NCBI GenBank assembly: GCA_934437985.1
Contig: CAKSBI010000006.1
Coordinates: 7,192-71,191, forward strand
Length of the DNA stretch: 64,000 bases
Reading direction: 5' to 3'
Source: an uncultured Lachnospiraceae bacterium
GTDB lineage: Bacteria; Bacillota; Clostridia; Lachnospirales; Lachnospiraceae
Position 1 is the first letter of the stretch. Each line of letters opens with the position of its first letter. A program made the position numbers and the translations under genes. Below, one piece after another: positions 36,088-46,186 of the stretch. Below the pieces are notes generated by a model. That model saw only the letters and a list, made by a program, of their open reading frames with translations, was not told the origin of the DNA and ran no database searches.

Positions 36088-36468
36088 TTGACAGGTAATG
36101 AACTTGATGCTGCCAGACTGGCGGCTTATGATTATTCATATGCATATGAGTGCAGACTGTATGATAATCTCCCATATGAACGCACATATGAGCTCTGTAA
36201 TGAGAATACGGTCTGTATGTTTAGCGGGAATGTGATTAAAGCACAGAATATTAATATGCAGGATGCATATGTTGTAGATAACCATGATGCGCAGTTCCTT
36301 GCAAAGCTTGAGGATGCAAGGCTTGAGTCATCGGTAGTGGCTGATCAGGATTTTACGGTTATAAGCGAGGAACCGCAAGACGATGATATTGCCAGTAGTC
36401 TTATGTCTGAATATGTTCCACGGGACGAAGTACAGATGCAGGGGGATACTGTTTCGTCTGCAGATTAA
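36088..36468 (+). CDS. Acidic uncharacterised protein of 126 residues
   Basis: The start is uncertain: TTG 36088 has GGGGGA 10 bases upstream, whereas ATG 36067 in the same frame lacks a ribosome binding site and sits about 12 bases from the predicted transcript start. The product is acidic, rich in Asp, Glu, Tyr and Ser, with no signal peptide or membrane segment (for example YDYSYAYECRLYDNLPYERTYELC). The C-terminal third looks disordered. I recognise no family. It stands alone between divergent GH3 and convergent tex, with its own promoter and a strong hairpin downstream. Confidence 0.55.
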   Translation: MTGNELDAARLAAYDYSYAYECRLYDNLPYERTYELCNENTVCMFSGNVIKAQNINMQDAYVVDNHDAQFLAKLEDARLESSVVADQDFTVISEEPQDDDIASSLMSEYVPRDEVQMQGDTVSSAD

Positions 36469-36472
36469 TTCA

Positions 36473-36518
36473 CCGGTGGGATGCCACACACATGATATTG
36501 AGTGTGGCATCCCACCGG
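36473..36518. terminator. Long perfect hairpin between the acidic protein gene and tex
   Basis: A perfect 17-bp stem (CCGGTGGGATGCCACAC and its complement) with a 12-base loop ends two bases before the tex stop codon region. The T-run is short on both sides (TTTACA), so termination may be intrinsic but weak, shared by both converging genes. Confidence 0.65.
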
Positions 36519-36519
36519 T

Positions 36520-38658
36520 TTACAGGATCATGCTAAGCTGGATTCTTTTCTTATTAAGGTCAACATTCAGAACTTTAACTTCTACGATATCACCAACGCT
36601 TACAACCTCAAGGGGATGCTTTACGAATTTTTTGTCGGTAAGCTTTGATATGTGTACAAGACCATCCTGGTGGACTCCGATATCGACAAATGCCCCAAAG
36701 TCTATAACATTGCGGACAGTGCCTTTTAATATCATGCCCTCCGTCAGGTCTTTCATTTCGAGGATGTCATTACGCAGAACCGGTTTTGGCATCTCATCAC
36801 GCGGGTCACGTCCCGGTTTTTCGAGTTCTTTAAGAATATCAATAAGTGTTTCGTATCCGATATTAAGCTCTTCGGACAGTGCCCTCTTGTCAGGAACTTT
36901 GTTACTGATACCTGCAAGTCCTCCTGTGATGCTGTCAGCGTTATAACCAAGTCTGCTGATCAGGCCGGTGGCTGCTTTATAGGATTCCGGGTGTACACTT
37001 GTCGAATCAAGAGGATTGGTTCCACCTGTAATACGTAAGAAGCCGGCGCACTGTTCATATGCTTTAGGTCCGAGCTTAGGTACTTTAAGCAGCCCGGAAC
37101 GTGAATCAAAGCGGCCATTTTCTTCGCGGTATGTAACAATATTTTTTGCAACTGTCTTAGAGATACCGGAGATATATTCAAGTAATGGGGCAGACGCTGT
37201 ATTAACATCTACACCTACACTGTTAACACAATCCTCAACAACACCTGTCAGTGCTTCGGATAGCTTTTTCTGGTTCATATCATGCTGATATTGCCCCACT
37301 CCGATTGACTTTGGGTCAATCTTGACCAGCTCAGCAAGAGGATCCTGGACACGCCGTGCAATTGAAGCCGAACTGCGCTGTCCGACATCAAAGTTCGGGA
37401 ATTCTTCGGTTGCAGTCTTACTTGCAGAGTATACGGAAGCACCGGCTTCATTAGTGATTATGTACGATACTCCCGGATGGTCTTTTAATATATCTGCGAC
37501 AATCTGTTCAGATTCCCTTGAAGCAGTACCATTTCCTATTGAAATAAGTGTTATGTTATATTTTTTGATCCATGCCGATACGAATCTTTTTGTCTCTGCA
37601 ACCTTATTCTGTGGTTCTGTAGGATATACAACAGCTGTATCAAGAACCTTTCCTGTCTGGTCAACAACAGCAAGCTTACATCCAGTACGAAAGGCAGGAT
37701 CCCAGCCAAGAACTACCTGACCGGCGATAGGAGGCTGCATAAGAAGCTGCTTGAGGTTACTGCCAAATACATTTATTGCCCCATCCTCTGCCATAAGTGT
37801 AAGGTCATTTCTTATATCACGTTCTATTGAAGGGGCAATAAGCCTGCTGTAGCTGTCCTCTATTGCAGCTTCAAGAATTGGTGTTGTATATTTATTGTCA
37901 TGTGTAATTACATTTCTTGTAAGATATCTTATAATTGAATCTTCAGGTGCATTTATTTTAACATTAAGAAACTTTTCCTTTTCACCTCTGTTGATTGCAA
38001 GCACCTTATAGCCGCTCAGCTTTGGAACAGCCTCTTCAAATTCATAATAATTCTCATATACGGACTGGGCATCAGGATCTTTTGCGGCTGATATGAGGGT
38101 ACCCTCGTTTTTGGTAAGACGGCGGATAGCCGTTCTGTAGTCAGCGTTATCAGATATGAACTCGGCAATAATATCACTGGCTCCATTGATTGCATCCTCT
38201 GCTGTAAGGACTTCCTTTTCCTCAGAAATATATGCTTTTGCCTCATCCTCAACAGGCGTGCCGGTCATCTGCAGTAAAATAATATTGGCAAGTCCTTCAA
38301 GTCCTTTTGCCTTTGCGATAGTTGCACGCGTTTTCTTTTTTGGTCGGTAAGGTCTGTACAGGTCATCAACTGCAACCTGTGTTTTTGCTTCCTGTATCTT
38401 TACACGGAGCTCATCCGTCATAAGTTCTTGTTCCTCGATTGAGGCAATGACCTGCTCCTTCTTCTCTGCCAGATTGCGAAGATATGTCAGACGCTCACTA
38501 AAATTACGAAGCTGTTCGTCATTGAGGGAGCCATGTTTTTCTTTTCTGTACCTGGCAATAAATGGTATTGTATTGCCCTCATCAATAAGACTGATCACAG
38601 CTTCGGTCTGCCATAATTCAATCTGTAATTCCTCTGTAAGTTGTTCTGCTATGCTCAT
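36520..38658 (-). CDS. tex: Tex family RNA-binding transcription accessory protein
   Basis: 712 residues; ATG 38658 follows GGAG. Tex is a conserved cytoplasmic nucleic-acid-binding protein linked to transcription. The N-terminal helical part shows TIPFIARYRKE and DDLYRPYRPKKKTRA, the central YqgF-like domain GWDPAFRTGCKLAVVD, then helix-hairpin-helix repeats (ISKTVAKNIVTYREENG) and a C-terminal S1 domain (about 640-712, GTVRNVIDFGAFVDIGVHQDG). The length is normal. Confidence 0.95.
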   Translation of the reverse strand: MSIAEQLTEELQIELWQTEAVISLIDEGNTIPFIARYRKEKHGSLNDEQLRNFSERLTYLRNLAEKKEQVIASIEEQELMTDELRVKIQEAKTQVAVDDLYRPYRPKKKTRATIAKAKGLEGLANIILLQMTGTPVEDEAKAYISEEKEVLTAEDAINGASDIIAEFISDNADYRTAIRRLTKNEGTLISAAKDPDAQSVYENYYEFEEAVPKLSGYKVLAINRGEKEKFLNVKINAPEDSIIRYLTRNVITHDNKYTTPILEAAIEDSYSRLIAPSIERDIRNDLTLMAEDGAINVFGSNLKQLLMQPPIAGQVVLGWDPAFRTGCKLAVVDQTGKVLDTAVVYPTEPQNKVAETKRFVSAWIKKYNITLISIGNGTASRESEQIVADILKDHPGVSYIITNEAGASVYSASKTATEEFPNFDVGQRSSASIARRVQDPLAELVKIDPKSIGVGQYQHDMNQKKLSEALTGVVEDCVNSVGVDVNTASAPLLEYISGISKTVAKNIVTYREENGRFDSRSGLLKVPKLGPKAYEQCAGFLRITGGTNPLDSTSVHPESYKAATGLISRLGYNADSITGGLAGISNKVPDKRALSEELNIGYETLIDILKELEKPGRDPRDEMPKPVLRNDILEMKDLTEGMILKGTVRNVIDFGAFVDIGVHQDGLVHISKLTDKKFVKHPLEVVSVGDIVEVKVLNVDLNKKRIQLSMIL

Positions 38659-38766
38659 AATAGTCTCCATTCTGTCTATGTCTGTATTATATAAACGTAC
38701 AGTATAGTATAATTAATAGCCCGGATGAAGTCAAATAAAATGCAGATTTTTGGAGTGCATACAGGA

Positions 38767-41289
38767 TTATTTACTTATATTTTTCTGCAGCTCCATTACC
38801 GGAACAGGCAGCAGGGAAAGGACGGCTGTAATTATCCATTCTGTGGAACTCAGGGCAGTAGTTGAAAATATACTGTTAAGTGCCGGCAGGCATATAACAA
38901 CTATCTGCAGGGTAATGCATACAATGGCTGATATAAGTAATCTCGGGTTTGAAAATATACCTATATGCAAAAGTGAATATTCGCTTCTTGAATTGAATGA
39001 ATGGGAGATCTGTGACAATCCGAGTACGGCAAAGCACATTGTGGCAGCAGTATCATTTCCGTGTCTGGCACCTAAAGCATATGCTAAAAGAGCTATGCTT
39101 CCAATGAATATTCCCTCAACAAATATTTTAAGACCCATGCCGTCAGAGAATATTCCCTTTCCTGGAGAGACTGCCGGTCTGTTCATTATATCTTTTTCAG
39201 GGGGCTCAAAGCCCAGTGAGAGTGCCGGAAGAGAATCGGTTATGAGGTTTATCCATAAAAGCTGTACAGGACAGAGCGGCGCTGCCAGACCGAACATTAT
39301 CGACATAAATATTGTAAGTATCTCGCCGATGTTACAGGATATAAGAAAATGGATTGCTTTTTTAATGTTGTCATATATATTTCGTCCTTCGCGTACGGCA
39401 ATTGCTATGGTGGCAAAGTTGTCATCTTCAAGGATCATGTCAGAAGCATTACGTGCAACGTCGGTGCCATTCATTCCCATTGCACATCCGATGTCAGCAG
39501 CCTTAAGGGCAGGTGCATCATTAACACCGTCCCCACTCATTGCAACAATATTTCCGTGGGATTGGAGTGCCCTTACAATGCGTAACTTGTGTTCGGGTGT
39601 TACACGCGCAAAAATATTGCATTTTTTTACTGCATTATTAAGCTCATTATCGGACATTTTGTCTAACATTGCCCCGGTCAGGATAAGTGGGTCATGGTTA
39701 GATATACCTAACTCCCCGGCTATTTTTGCGGCAGTTGCGGCATGGTCACCGGTAATCATAATTGTTCTTATACCCGCTGTTTTACATTCTTTTATGGAAT
39801 TCTTTACTTCCGGGCGTGGCGGGTCTATCAACGTGATAAATCCTGCAAATGTAAGATTGTTTTCTGCTGCGGACTGTGATGAGCGGGAAACGGTGGTGTC
39901 GTTGTATGCGACTGCAATAACACGGAAGCCACCGCCTGCGAGCTTTTCGTTTACGTCAATGATGGACCTGCGGTGCAGCTCTGTCATTGGAAGAATAGTA
40001 TCGGCATCAGCCATATAATATGAACATCTTGGGATAATAACGTCGGGTGCCCCTTTAACCGCTGCAAAATAACCATCCCTTCTGCGGTGAATTGTTGTCA
40101 TGAATTTCCGTCCTGAATCAAATGGATATTCTGTAGTTCTTGTACATTTTTCCTTAAGGGATTTAACATCAATAAGCTCTGAGGCACCAAGTAATAGGGC
40201 GTTTTCTGTAGGTTCGCCTATGGCATTATCATTTTGGAGTATTGAATTGTTGCAAAGTGCCCCAAGGGACAGAATGATTTTTTTGTGCTCATATGAGTTG
40301 ATTTTGCTGCCATGGAAGTTATATGCCCCCTCAATTGTCATACGGTTTTCAGTGAGCGTTCCGGTTTTGTCGGAGCATATTACCGTTGTACTTCCTAATG
40401 TTTCTACTGCAGGCAGCTTTCGTATAATTGCCTTATTTGCCGCCATGCGTGTTACGCCGATTGAGAGCATTATTGTTACTATTGCAGGCAGGCCTTCGGG
40501 AATTGCTGCAACAGCAAGACTTACCGAGGTCATGAACATATCGGTCAGCGGTATATTTTTGGTAAGTCCCATTATAAAGATTACGATGCATATGGCGAGG
40601 GCTGCAATTGACAGTGTTTTACCGGCCTTTGCAAGTCTTACCTGTAAAGGTGTATCCGGATTGTCTTCATTAATAAGCATATCGGCAACATGCCCGATAC
40701 GTGTATTCATTCCGGTTTTGGTGACAAGAGCCGTGCCGTGGCCGTAGCTGACCATACAGCCGGAGTATGCCATGTTATCACCGTTTACTGATTTTATAAC
40801 AGGAACAGATTCGCCCGTAAGGGCAGACTCATCGATCATGATATTGTTGCCTGATATGATCCGGGAATCTGCCGGAACGAGGTTGCCGGTCTCAAACATA
40901 ATTACATCACCCGGAACAATTTCATTAGTTGGAAGCTTGCCCCACATACCGTCACGCAGTACGGCTGCATGTGGTTCAGCCATTTTTTTCAGTGCATTAA
41001 TAGACTGTTCCGCCTTTGATTCCTGAATTACCCCTATGACTGCGTTTACAACTACAATAATAAGTATGATCGCCGGCTCAATGTAGTCGGGTTCGCCTTT
41101 CATATATGATACCCCGAAGGAAATAGTGGCGGCAGCAATAAGAGTGTATATCATAAAGTCATTCATCTGTTGTAAAAACATAACAAATATATTACGTTTT
41201 TTATTGCCTGCCAGCTCGTTTCTACCGTGAACTGAAAGCAGTCTTTTTGCTTCTGCCGAAGACAGCCCATTATATTTATTATCGCTCAT
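38767..41289 (-). CDS. P-type cation ATPase, calcium-transporting type
   Basis: 840 residues; ATG 41289 follows GGGGGG by 6 bases. A P2-type ATPase of the PMR1/SERCA-like group that pumps Ca2+ out of the cytoplasm. The phosphorylated Asp is at about 307 in CSDKTGTLT; PEGLP (about 264-268) is the helix-4 ion-binding motif; the actuator has TGESVP and the hinge GDGVNDAPALK. Helix 6 reads LWINLITDSLPALSLG with the Asn and Asp needed for one Ca2+ site. The 96-base gap to tex on the same strand holds the start region of neither other gene. Confidence 0.92.
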   Translation of the reverse strand: MSDNKYNGLSSAEAKRLLSVHGRNELAGNKKRNIFVMFLQQMNDFMIYTLIAAATISFGVSYMKGEPDYIEPAIILIIVVVNAVIGVIQESKAEQSINALKKMAEPHAAVLRDGMWGKLPTNEIVPGDVIMFETGNLVPADSRIISGNNIMIDESALTGESVPVIKSVNGDNMAYSGCMVSYGHGTALVTKTGMNTRIGHVADMLINEDNPDTPLQVRLAKAGKTLSIAALAICIVIFIMGLTKNIPLTDMFMTSVSLAVAAIPEGLPAIVTIMLSIGVTRMAANKAIIRKLPAVETLGSTTVICSDKTGTLTENRMTIEGAYNFHGSKINSYEHKKIILSLGALCNNSILQNDNAIGEPTENALLLGASELIDVKSLKEKCTRTTEYPFDSGRKFMTTIHRRRDGYFAAVKGAPDVIIPRCSYYMADADTILPMTELHRRSIIDVNEKLAGGGFRVIAVAYNDTTVSRSSQSAAENNLTFAGFITLIDPPRPEVKNSIKECKTAGIRTIMITGDHAATAAKIAGELGISNHDPLILTGAMLDKMSDNELNNAVKKCNIFARVTPEHKLRIVRALQSHGNIVAMSGDGVNDAPALKAADIGCAMGMNGTDVARNASDMILEDDNFATIAIAVREGRNIYDNIKKAIHFLISCNIGEILTIFMSIMFGLAAPLCPVQLLWINLITDSLPALSLGFEPPEKDIMNRPAVSPGKGIFSDGMGLKIFVEGIFIGSIALLAYALGARHGNDTAATMCFAVLGLSQISHSFNSRSEYSLLHIGIFSNPRLLISAIVCITLQIVVICLPALNSIFSTTALSSTEWIITAVLSLLPVPVMELQKNISK

Positions 41290-41354
41290 ATACAACCCCC
41301 CTGTGTGATTATATATATATATGAAAGAGGTGCCGGCAGTATTCTTTTAAAGTC

Positions 41355-41383
41355 TTGACATAAAATTAACATATTGATATAGT
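41355..41383 (+). promoter_or_regulatory. Sigma-A-type promoter for the L,D-transpeptidase-leuS pair
   Basis: TTGACA (41355-41360), 17 bases, TATAGT (41378-41383). Confidence 0.7.
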
Positions 41384-41421
41384 AATAATTTGAGTGAGAA
41401 ATATATGAAAGAAGGGAATTT

Positions 41422-42873
41422 ATGAAAAAGGTAAAAGGATATCTGGGTATAATTATACTTGTATTTGTTATGTTTGCAGCAGTGGGATACGGAAGCAAGG
41501 TGCAGGCTGCGGGTTCTTATAAAATACGCATTAATAAGCAGCAGAATTGCGTTACAATATACAAGACCAACGAAAAGGGTAAGCTGAAGCCGATTAAGGC
41601 AATGGCATGTTCAGTAGGATGGGGTACACCGCTTGGTTCATTCCCGCTTAAAGAGAAGATACGCTGGCATGTGCTTGACGGACCCGTATACGGACAGTAC
41701 TGTACACGTATAACAGGACATATATTGTTCCATTCCGTATGGTATCATGTTAATGGCAATCCGGCAACACTTTCCAACCAGCAGTATAACAAGCTTGGTA
41801 CTACTGCTTCACATGGATGTGTAAGGCTGTGCGTTGCAGATTCCAAGTGGATATATGATAATGTTCCGTCAGGAACTACTGTGGAGATATATAATGCCAA
41901 GAACCCGGGACCTCTTGGAAAGCCTGATGCAATTAAGCTGCCGGGAGGACAGGGCTGGGATCCTACCGATGTAACCAATAAAGCTAATCCGTATAATAAA
42001 AAGAAGCCTGTAATTAAGCTTAAGAAGGTTGATACCAGTCTTGTGTTTGCATCTAAGTTTTCACTTGACGGCCTTGCAAAGGCAAAGAATACGACAGGCT
42101 TTGACTGCACAAAGCTTATGAAGTGTAAGATTACATACAGGCAGCCCGGCGCAAAAAAGGTTAAGAAGGTCAAAAAGATCAATACAAGAAAAGTTGGTAA
42201 GTATACTGTAGAGTATTCAGTAACAGATGAGATTGGAAGAAAAGCAAAGGCTAAGATTGTATTTAAGGTAAAACCGCTTGTCATGCTCACAAGCATTAAT
42301 ATTAATACCACGGATAAGACATTGTATCTTGGAACAGGAAAGTCATCAGATGCATCATGCACGGTTAAGCTGAAGTCATATAAGCCTTCAAAGGCATCAA
42401 TAACAGAGGTTGGATATGTATCATCTGATACTAAGGTTGCCAAAGTCAGCAAAAACGGTAAAGTAACGGCGGTTGCACCGGGAACAGCAGTTATTGAGGT
42501 GCTTGCAAAGGATGGCTCAGGTCTTAAGCAGAGGTGTACGATTACTGTTATGCAGTATGCGACCGGCGTAACGCTTACAGCACCACAGACGAGTATAGTA
42601 CAGGGCGGTAAGATGTCACTTGCTGCAAAGCTTGCTCCGGCAACAGCAACAGGCGGTAAGAAGGTTACGTATACATATACATCTTCAGATAATAATGTAG
42701 CAACCGTTGACAAGAATGGAACTGTAACGGCAGTTGCACCGGGAACAGCAGTGATCACGGTATCGGTAGACGGAGCTGCATATAATAAAACTATTACATC
42801 ACAGGTGACTATCAACGTTACTGCTGACAGCACATCGAAGGATGTGTCCCAGTCGGCAATTGCAGTACAATAA
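41422..42873 (+). CDS. Secreted L,D-transpeptidase (YkuD) with C-terminal Ig-like domains
   Basis: 483 residues. Signal peptide 1-30 (ends VQAAG), YkuD catalytic domain about 31-160 with the active Cys133 in ASHGCVRLC preceded by HILFHSVWY. L,D-transpeptidases make 3-3 cross-links in peptidoglycan or attach proteins to it, outside the membrane. A basic region with an Ig-like domain (about 190-285) and two Big_2 domains (about 290-380 and 385-470) follow; both of the latter contain VTAVAPGTAVI. leuS starts only 21 bases downstream, with no promoter or terminator between. Confidence 0.9.
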   Translation: MKKVKGYLGIIILVFVMFAAVGYGSKVQAAGSYKIRINKQQNCVTIYKTNEKGKLKPIKAMACSVGWGTPLGSFPLKEKIRWHVLDGPVYGQYCTRITGHILFHSVWYHVNGNPATLSNQQYNKLGTTASHGCVRLCVADSKWIYDNVPSGTTVEIYNAKNPGPLGKPDAIKLPGGQGWDPTDVTNKANPYNKKKPVIKLKKVDTSLVFASKFSLDGLAKAKNTTGFDCTKLMKCKITYRQPGAKKVKKVKKINTRKVGKYTVEYSVTDEIGRKAKAKIVFKVKPLVMLTSININTTDKTLYLGTGKSSDASCTVKLKSYKPSKASITEVGYVSSDTKVAKVSKNGKVTAVAPGTAVIEVLAKDGSGLKQRCTITVMQYATGVTLTAPQTSIVQGGKMSLAAKLAPATATGGKKVTYTYTSSDNNVATVDKNGTVTAVAPGTAVITVSVDGAAYNKTITSQVTINVTADSTSKDVSQSAIAVQ

Positions 42874-42894
42874 TATAAATGGAGGATGATAAAG

Positions 42895-45306
42895 ATGTCA
42901 ATCGCTTATAACCACAAGGAAATTGAGCAAAAATGGCGCAAAAACTGGGAAATTAACCCGGTCAACGTAGACGATGGGAAAAAACCGAAATATTACTGTC
43001 TGGACATGTTTCCGTATCCGTCAGGAAGCGGACTTCATGTAGGTCACTGGAGAGGTTATGTTATATCGGATGTATGGAGCAGATATAAGATGCTTAACGG
43101 ATATCATCTTATTCATCCTATGGGCTGGGATGCTTTTGGGCTTCCTGCTGAAAATTACGCTATTAAGATGGGGGTTCACCCACGTATTTCAACAGCAGAG
43201 AATGTTAAAAATATTAAGAGACAGATTAATGAGATTTCAGCTATATACGACTGGGATATGGAAGTTAATACAACAGACCCTGACTTTTACAAATGGACAC
43301 AGTGGATATTTGTAAAGATGTTCAAGGAAGGACTTGCTTATGAAAAAGAGATGCCTATCAACTGGTGTCCTTCATGTAAAACAGGACTTGCTAATGAAGA
43401 GGTGGTTAATGGGAGCTGTGAGCGCTGTGGTTCGCCTGTAACTAAGAAGAACCTTAAGCAGTGGATGCTAAGGATCACTAAGTATGCAGACAGACTTCTG
43501 GAGGATCTTGATAAGCTTGACTGGCCTGAAAAGGTTAAGAAGATGCAGTCTGACTGGATCGGAAGGAGCTATGGTGCAGAAGTTGACTTTAAGATAGATG
43601 GATGTGATGAAAGTATTACGGTATACACTACAAGACCGGATACACTTCATGGTGCGACATTCATGGTGCTTGCCCCTGAGCATGCAATGGCTAAGGGACT
43701 TGCAACACCGGATAGGGCAGATGAGGTTAACGATTACATTTATAAGACATCAATGAGATCATCAGTTGACCGTCTCCAGGATAAGGAGAAGACCGGTGTA
43801 TTTACAGGAAGCTATGCTATTAATCCGCTTAATGGGGCTAAGGTTCCGATATGGCTCTCTGACTATGTTCTTGCTGATTATGGTACAGGGGCTATTATGT
43901 GTGTTCCAGCGCATGATGACAGGGATTTTGAATTTGCCAGGAAGTTTGATATACCTGTCATTCAGGTTATAGCAAAGGATGGTAAGGAGATTGAAAATAT
44001 GACTGAGGCGTATACCGAGGCTTCAGGAACAATGATCAACTCCGGTGAATGGAATGGAATGGAGTCTTCTGTGCTTAAGAAGGAAGCTCCTGCCATGATA
44101 GAAAAGAGGGGATTTGGCCGTAAGACAGTTAACTATAAGCTTCGTGACTGGGTATTCTCAAGACAGCGTTACTGGGGTGAGCCAATTCCTATCATACATT
44201 GTGAAAAATGTGGATGTGTACCTGTGCCGGAAGAAGAGCTTCCGCTTCTTCTTCCTGAGGTTGAATCATATCAGCCTACAGGAACAGGTGAATCACCGCT
44301 TGCAGATATTGATGAGTGGGTTAATACAACCTGTCCTTGCTGCGGTGCCCCTGCAAAGCGTGAAACCAATACAATGCCTCAGTGGGCAGGTTCTTCGTGG
44401 TACTTTTTAAGATACGTTGATAACAAGAATGATAAGGAGCTTGTATCAAAAGAAAAAGCGTCAAAGCTTCTTCCTGTGGATATGTATATTGGCGGTGTTG
44501 AGCATGCGGTTCTTCATCTGCTGTACTCAAGATTCTATACAAAGTTCCTGCACGATATTGGTGTAATAGATTTTGATGAGCCGTTTAAAAAGCTGTTCAA
44601 CCAGGGTATGATTGGAAAAGACGGAGCAAAGATGAGCAAGTCAAAGGGTAACGTAGTATCCCCTGACGAGCTTGTTAACGATTATGGATGTGATTCATTA
44701 AGACTTTACGAGCTGTTCGTTGGACCGCCGGAGCTTGATTCTGAATGGGATGACAGAGGAATTGATGGTGTGTACAGATTTCTTAACAGATTCTGGAAAC
44801 TTGCGCTTGATAATGTGGATGGTAAGGTCGCACCGACTGATGAGACAGTACGTCTCCGCCATAAGCTGGTTAAAGATATAACAACACGTCTTGAAGGCTT
44901 TAACCTTAATACGGTTGTAAGCGGCTTCATGGAATATAATAATAAGTTCTATGAGATAGCAAGAAAACAGGGCGGAATTGATAGAGATATTCTTGAGACA
45001 ATGACGATACTTCTTGCACCATTTACTCCGCATATTGCTTCTGAACTTTGGGAGCAGTTTGGCCATAAGGGAAGTATATTTGATGAAAAATGGCCTGAAT
45101 ATGACGAGAGCAAGATGGTAGAGGACACTATTGAGATTGCTGTCCAGGTTAACGGAAAGACAAGAGGTACAGCTTCTATTGCAGCGGATGCGTCGAAGGA
45201 TGATGCCATAGCTGCTGCTAAAGAAGCGATTGCAGACAAGCTTACCGGCACAATAATTAAGGAGATTTATGTTCCTGGAAGAATTGTTAATATTGTTATG
45301 AAATAA
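42895..45306 (+). CDS. leuS: Leucyl-tRNA synthetase
   Basis: 803 residues, class Ia, normal length. It charges tRNA-Leu and edits mischarged product. HIGH appears as HVGHWRGY (near 48), the editing domain has TTRPDTLHGATF and the catalytic signature KMSKSKGNV is at about 580. A zinc ribbon (CPSCKTG, CERCGSP) is present. ATG 42895 follows GGAGG by 9 bases; an ATG at 42886 lies directly against that site and is unlikely. It is transcribed with the L,D-transpeptidase gene. There is no room for a T-box in the 21-base gap. Confidence 0.97.
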   Translation: MSIAYNHKEIEQKWRKNWEINPVNVDDGKKPKYYCLDMFPYPSGSGLHVGHWRGYVISDVWSRYKMLNGYHLIHPMGWDAFGLPAENYAIKMGVHPRISTAENVKNIKRQINEISAIYDWDMEVNTTDPDFYKWTQWIFVKMFKEGLAYEKEMPINWCPSCKTGLANEEVVNGSCERCGSPVTKKNLKQWMLRITKYADRLLEDLDKLDWPEKVKKMQSDWIGRSYGAEVDFKIDGCDESITVYTTRPDTLHGATFMVLAPEHAMAKGLATPDRADEVNDYIYKTSMRSSVDRLQDKEKTGVFTGSYAINPLNGAKVPIWLSDYVLADYGTGAIMCVPAHDDRDFEFARKFDIPVIQVIAKDGKEIENMTEAYTEASGTMINSGEWNGMESSVLKKEAPAMIEKRGFGRKTVNYKLRDWVFSRQRYWGEPIPIIHCEKCGCVPVPEEELPLLLPEVESYQPTGTGESPLADIDEWVNTTCPCCGAPAKRETNTMPQWAGSSWYFLRYVDNKNDKELVSKEKASKLLPVDMYIGGVEHAVLHLLYSRFYTKFLHDIGVIDFDEPFKKLFNQGMIGKDGAKMSKSKGNVVSPDELVNDYGCDSLRLYELFVGPPELDSEWDDRGIDGVYRFLNRFWKLALDNVDGKVAPTDETVRLRHKLVKDITTRLEGFNLNTVVSGFMEYNNKFYEIARKQGGIDRDILETMTILLAPFTPHIASELWEQFGHKGSIFDEKWPEYDESKMVEDTIEIAVQVNGKTRGTASIAADASKDDAIAAAKEAIADKLTGTIIKEIYVPGRIVNIVMK

Positions 45307-45397
45307 TTAAGGCGGTGCCTGTTTCAGGCATATGCCGGGTGGGAAGACAGGTGCGGTTGTTGCCTGCCTTCTCTTAGTATTAAGGAGGATTAATGTA

Positions 45398-46186
45398 ATG
45401 GGTAATGAAGCACTGTTAAGGAAAATGTACAGTGAGAGCGAAAAATATAATTCGAGGTTCAGGTCCAAAACATATATGGAAGCGGTTAAGGAGTTTTGTG
45501 ATGATTATAAGTATATGTTTACAGAGATGCTTGAAGAGATAGACGGAGTGGCTGCAGATTGTGGTGATACGGATAGTGGTGAGGTGCCTGCGTGCGTTCT
45601 TGACAGGATAGATGGCCTTGCAGCAGAATTTGTGGCGGAATCAGAAGCGATTATAAAGACGGGCGGTAAGCAGCCGGGTTCAAGGGTGATGCTTGGGTAC
45701 AATATGTATGCTGTAATGTATATATTTCCATGCATTATTGATACTGACAGGAATTATGCGGAAAAACTGACTAAAAGTATTGTGGATAAATGGAATTCTG
45801 CATTTAAGAATACTAATCTCCAGTATTCAGATTATGCAACAATAGATTCAGGCTTCAGAAGAAAGCTCTGTTATATCACAACTGCTGTATGTGAACATAT
45901 GGGATATGCAGACGATTGTGAGGAACTGACACTGTTAAGAGGTTTTCGTGATGGCTATATGATGTCTGCACCTGGTGGTAAGCAGATGGTTGAAGAATAT
46001 TATGAGTGTGCGCCGGGTATTGTCGGTGCGATCAATACAAGGGCCGATTCGGGTGACATATACAAAAAACTGTATGCTGAATACATTTATCCGTGTGTTA
46101 AGATGATAAAAGAGGGCAGACCGGGGGAATGCCTTGAACACTATAAGTTAATGATTTGTGAATGGGGAGCAAATATTATATGTTAA
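45398..46186 (+). CDS. CFI-box-type cytoplasmic protein of unknown function
   Basis: 262 residues; ATG 45398 follows AAGGAGG. Near residues 158-187 lies a conserved Cys-rich motif: CYITTAVCEHMG, then DDCEEL and LRGFRDGYM, as found in so-called CFI-box proteins of Clostridia and other bacteria. The function of that box is not known; the Cys residues (158, 165, 174) might bind metal or be modified. The rest is alpha-helical and acidic without signal peptide. It overlaps the response regulator gene by 7 bases, suggesting that the two are made together. Confidence 0.7.
   Translation: MGNEALLRKMYSESEKYNSRFRSKTYMEAVKEFCDDYKYMFTEMLEEIDGVAADCGDTDSGEVPACVLDRIDGLAAEFVAESEAIIKTGGKQPGSRVMLGYNMYAVMYIFPCIIDTDRNYAEKLTKSIVDKWNSAFKNTNLQYSDYATIDSGFRRKLCYITTAVCEHMGYADDCEELTLLRGFRDGYMMSAPGGKQMVEEYYECAPGIVGAINTRADSGDIYKKLYAEYIYPCVKMIKEGRPGECLEHYKLMICEWGANIIC

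Noticed and set aside
38750..40018. 422-codon + strand open frame
   Set aside because: Antisense to the Ca2+-ATPase gene, which has all family motifs; no ribosome binding site or recognisable domain.
41745..42833. 362-codon minus-strand open frame
   Set aside because: Antisense to the L,D-transpeptidase and its repeats; long only because of the repeat composition.
42874..42894. T-box or promoter for leuS
   Set aside because: The gap is 21 bases and contains only the ribosome binding site.
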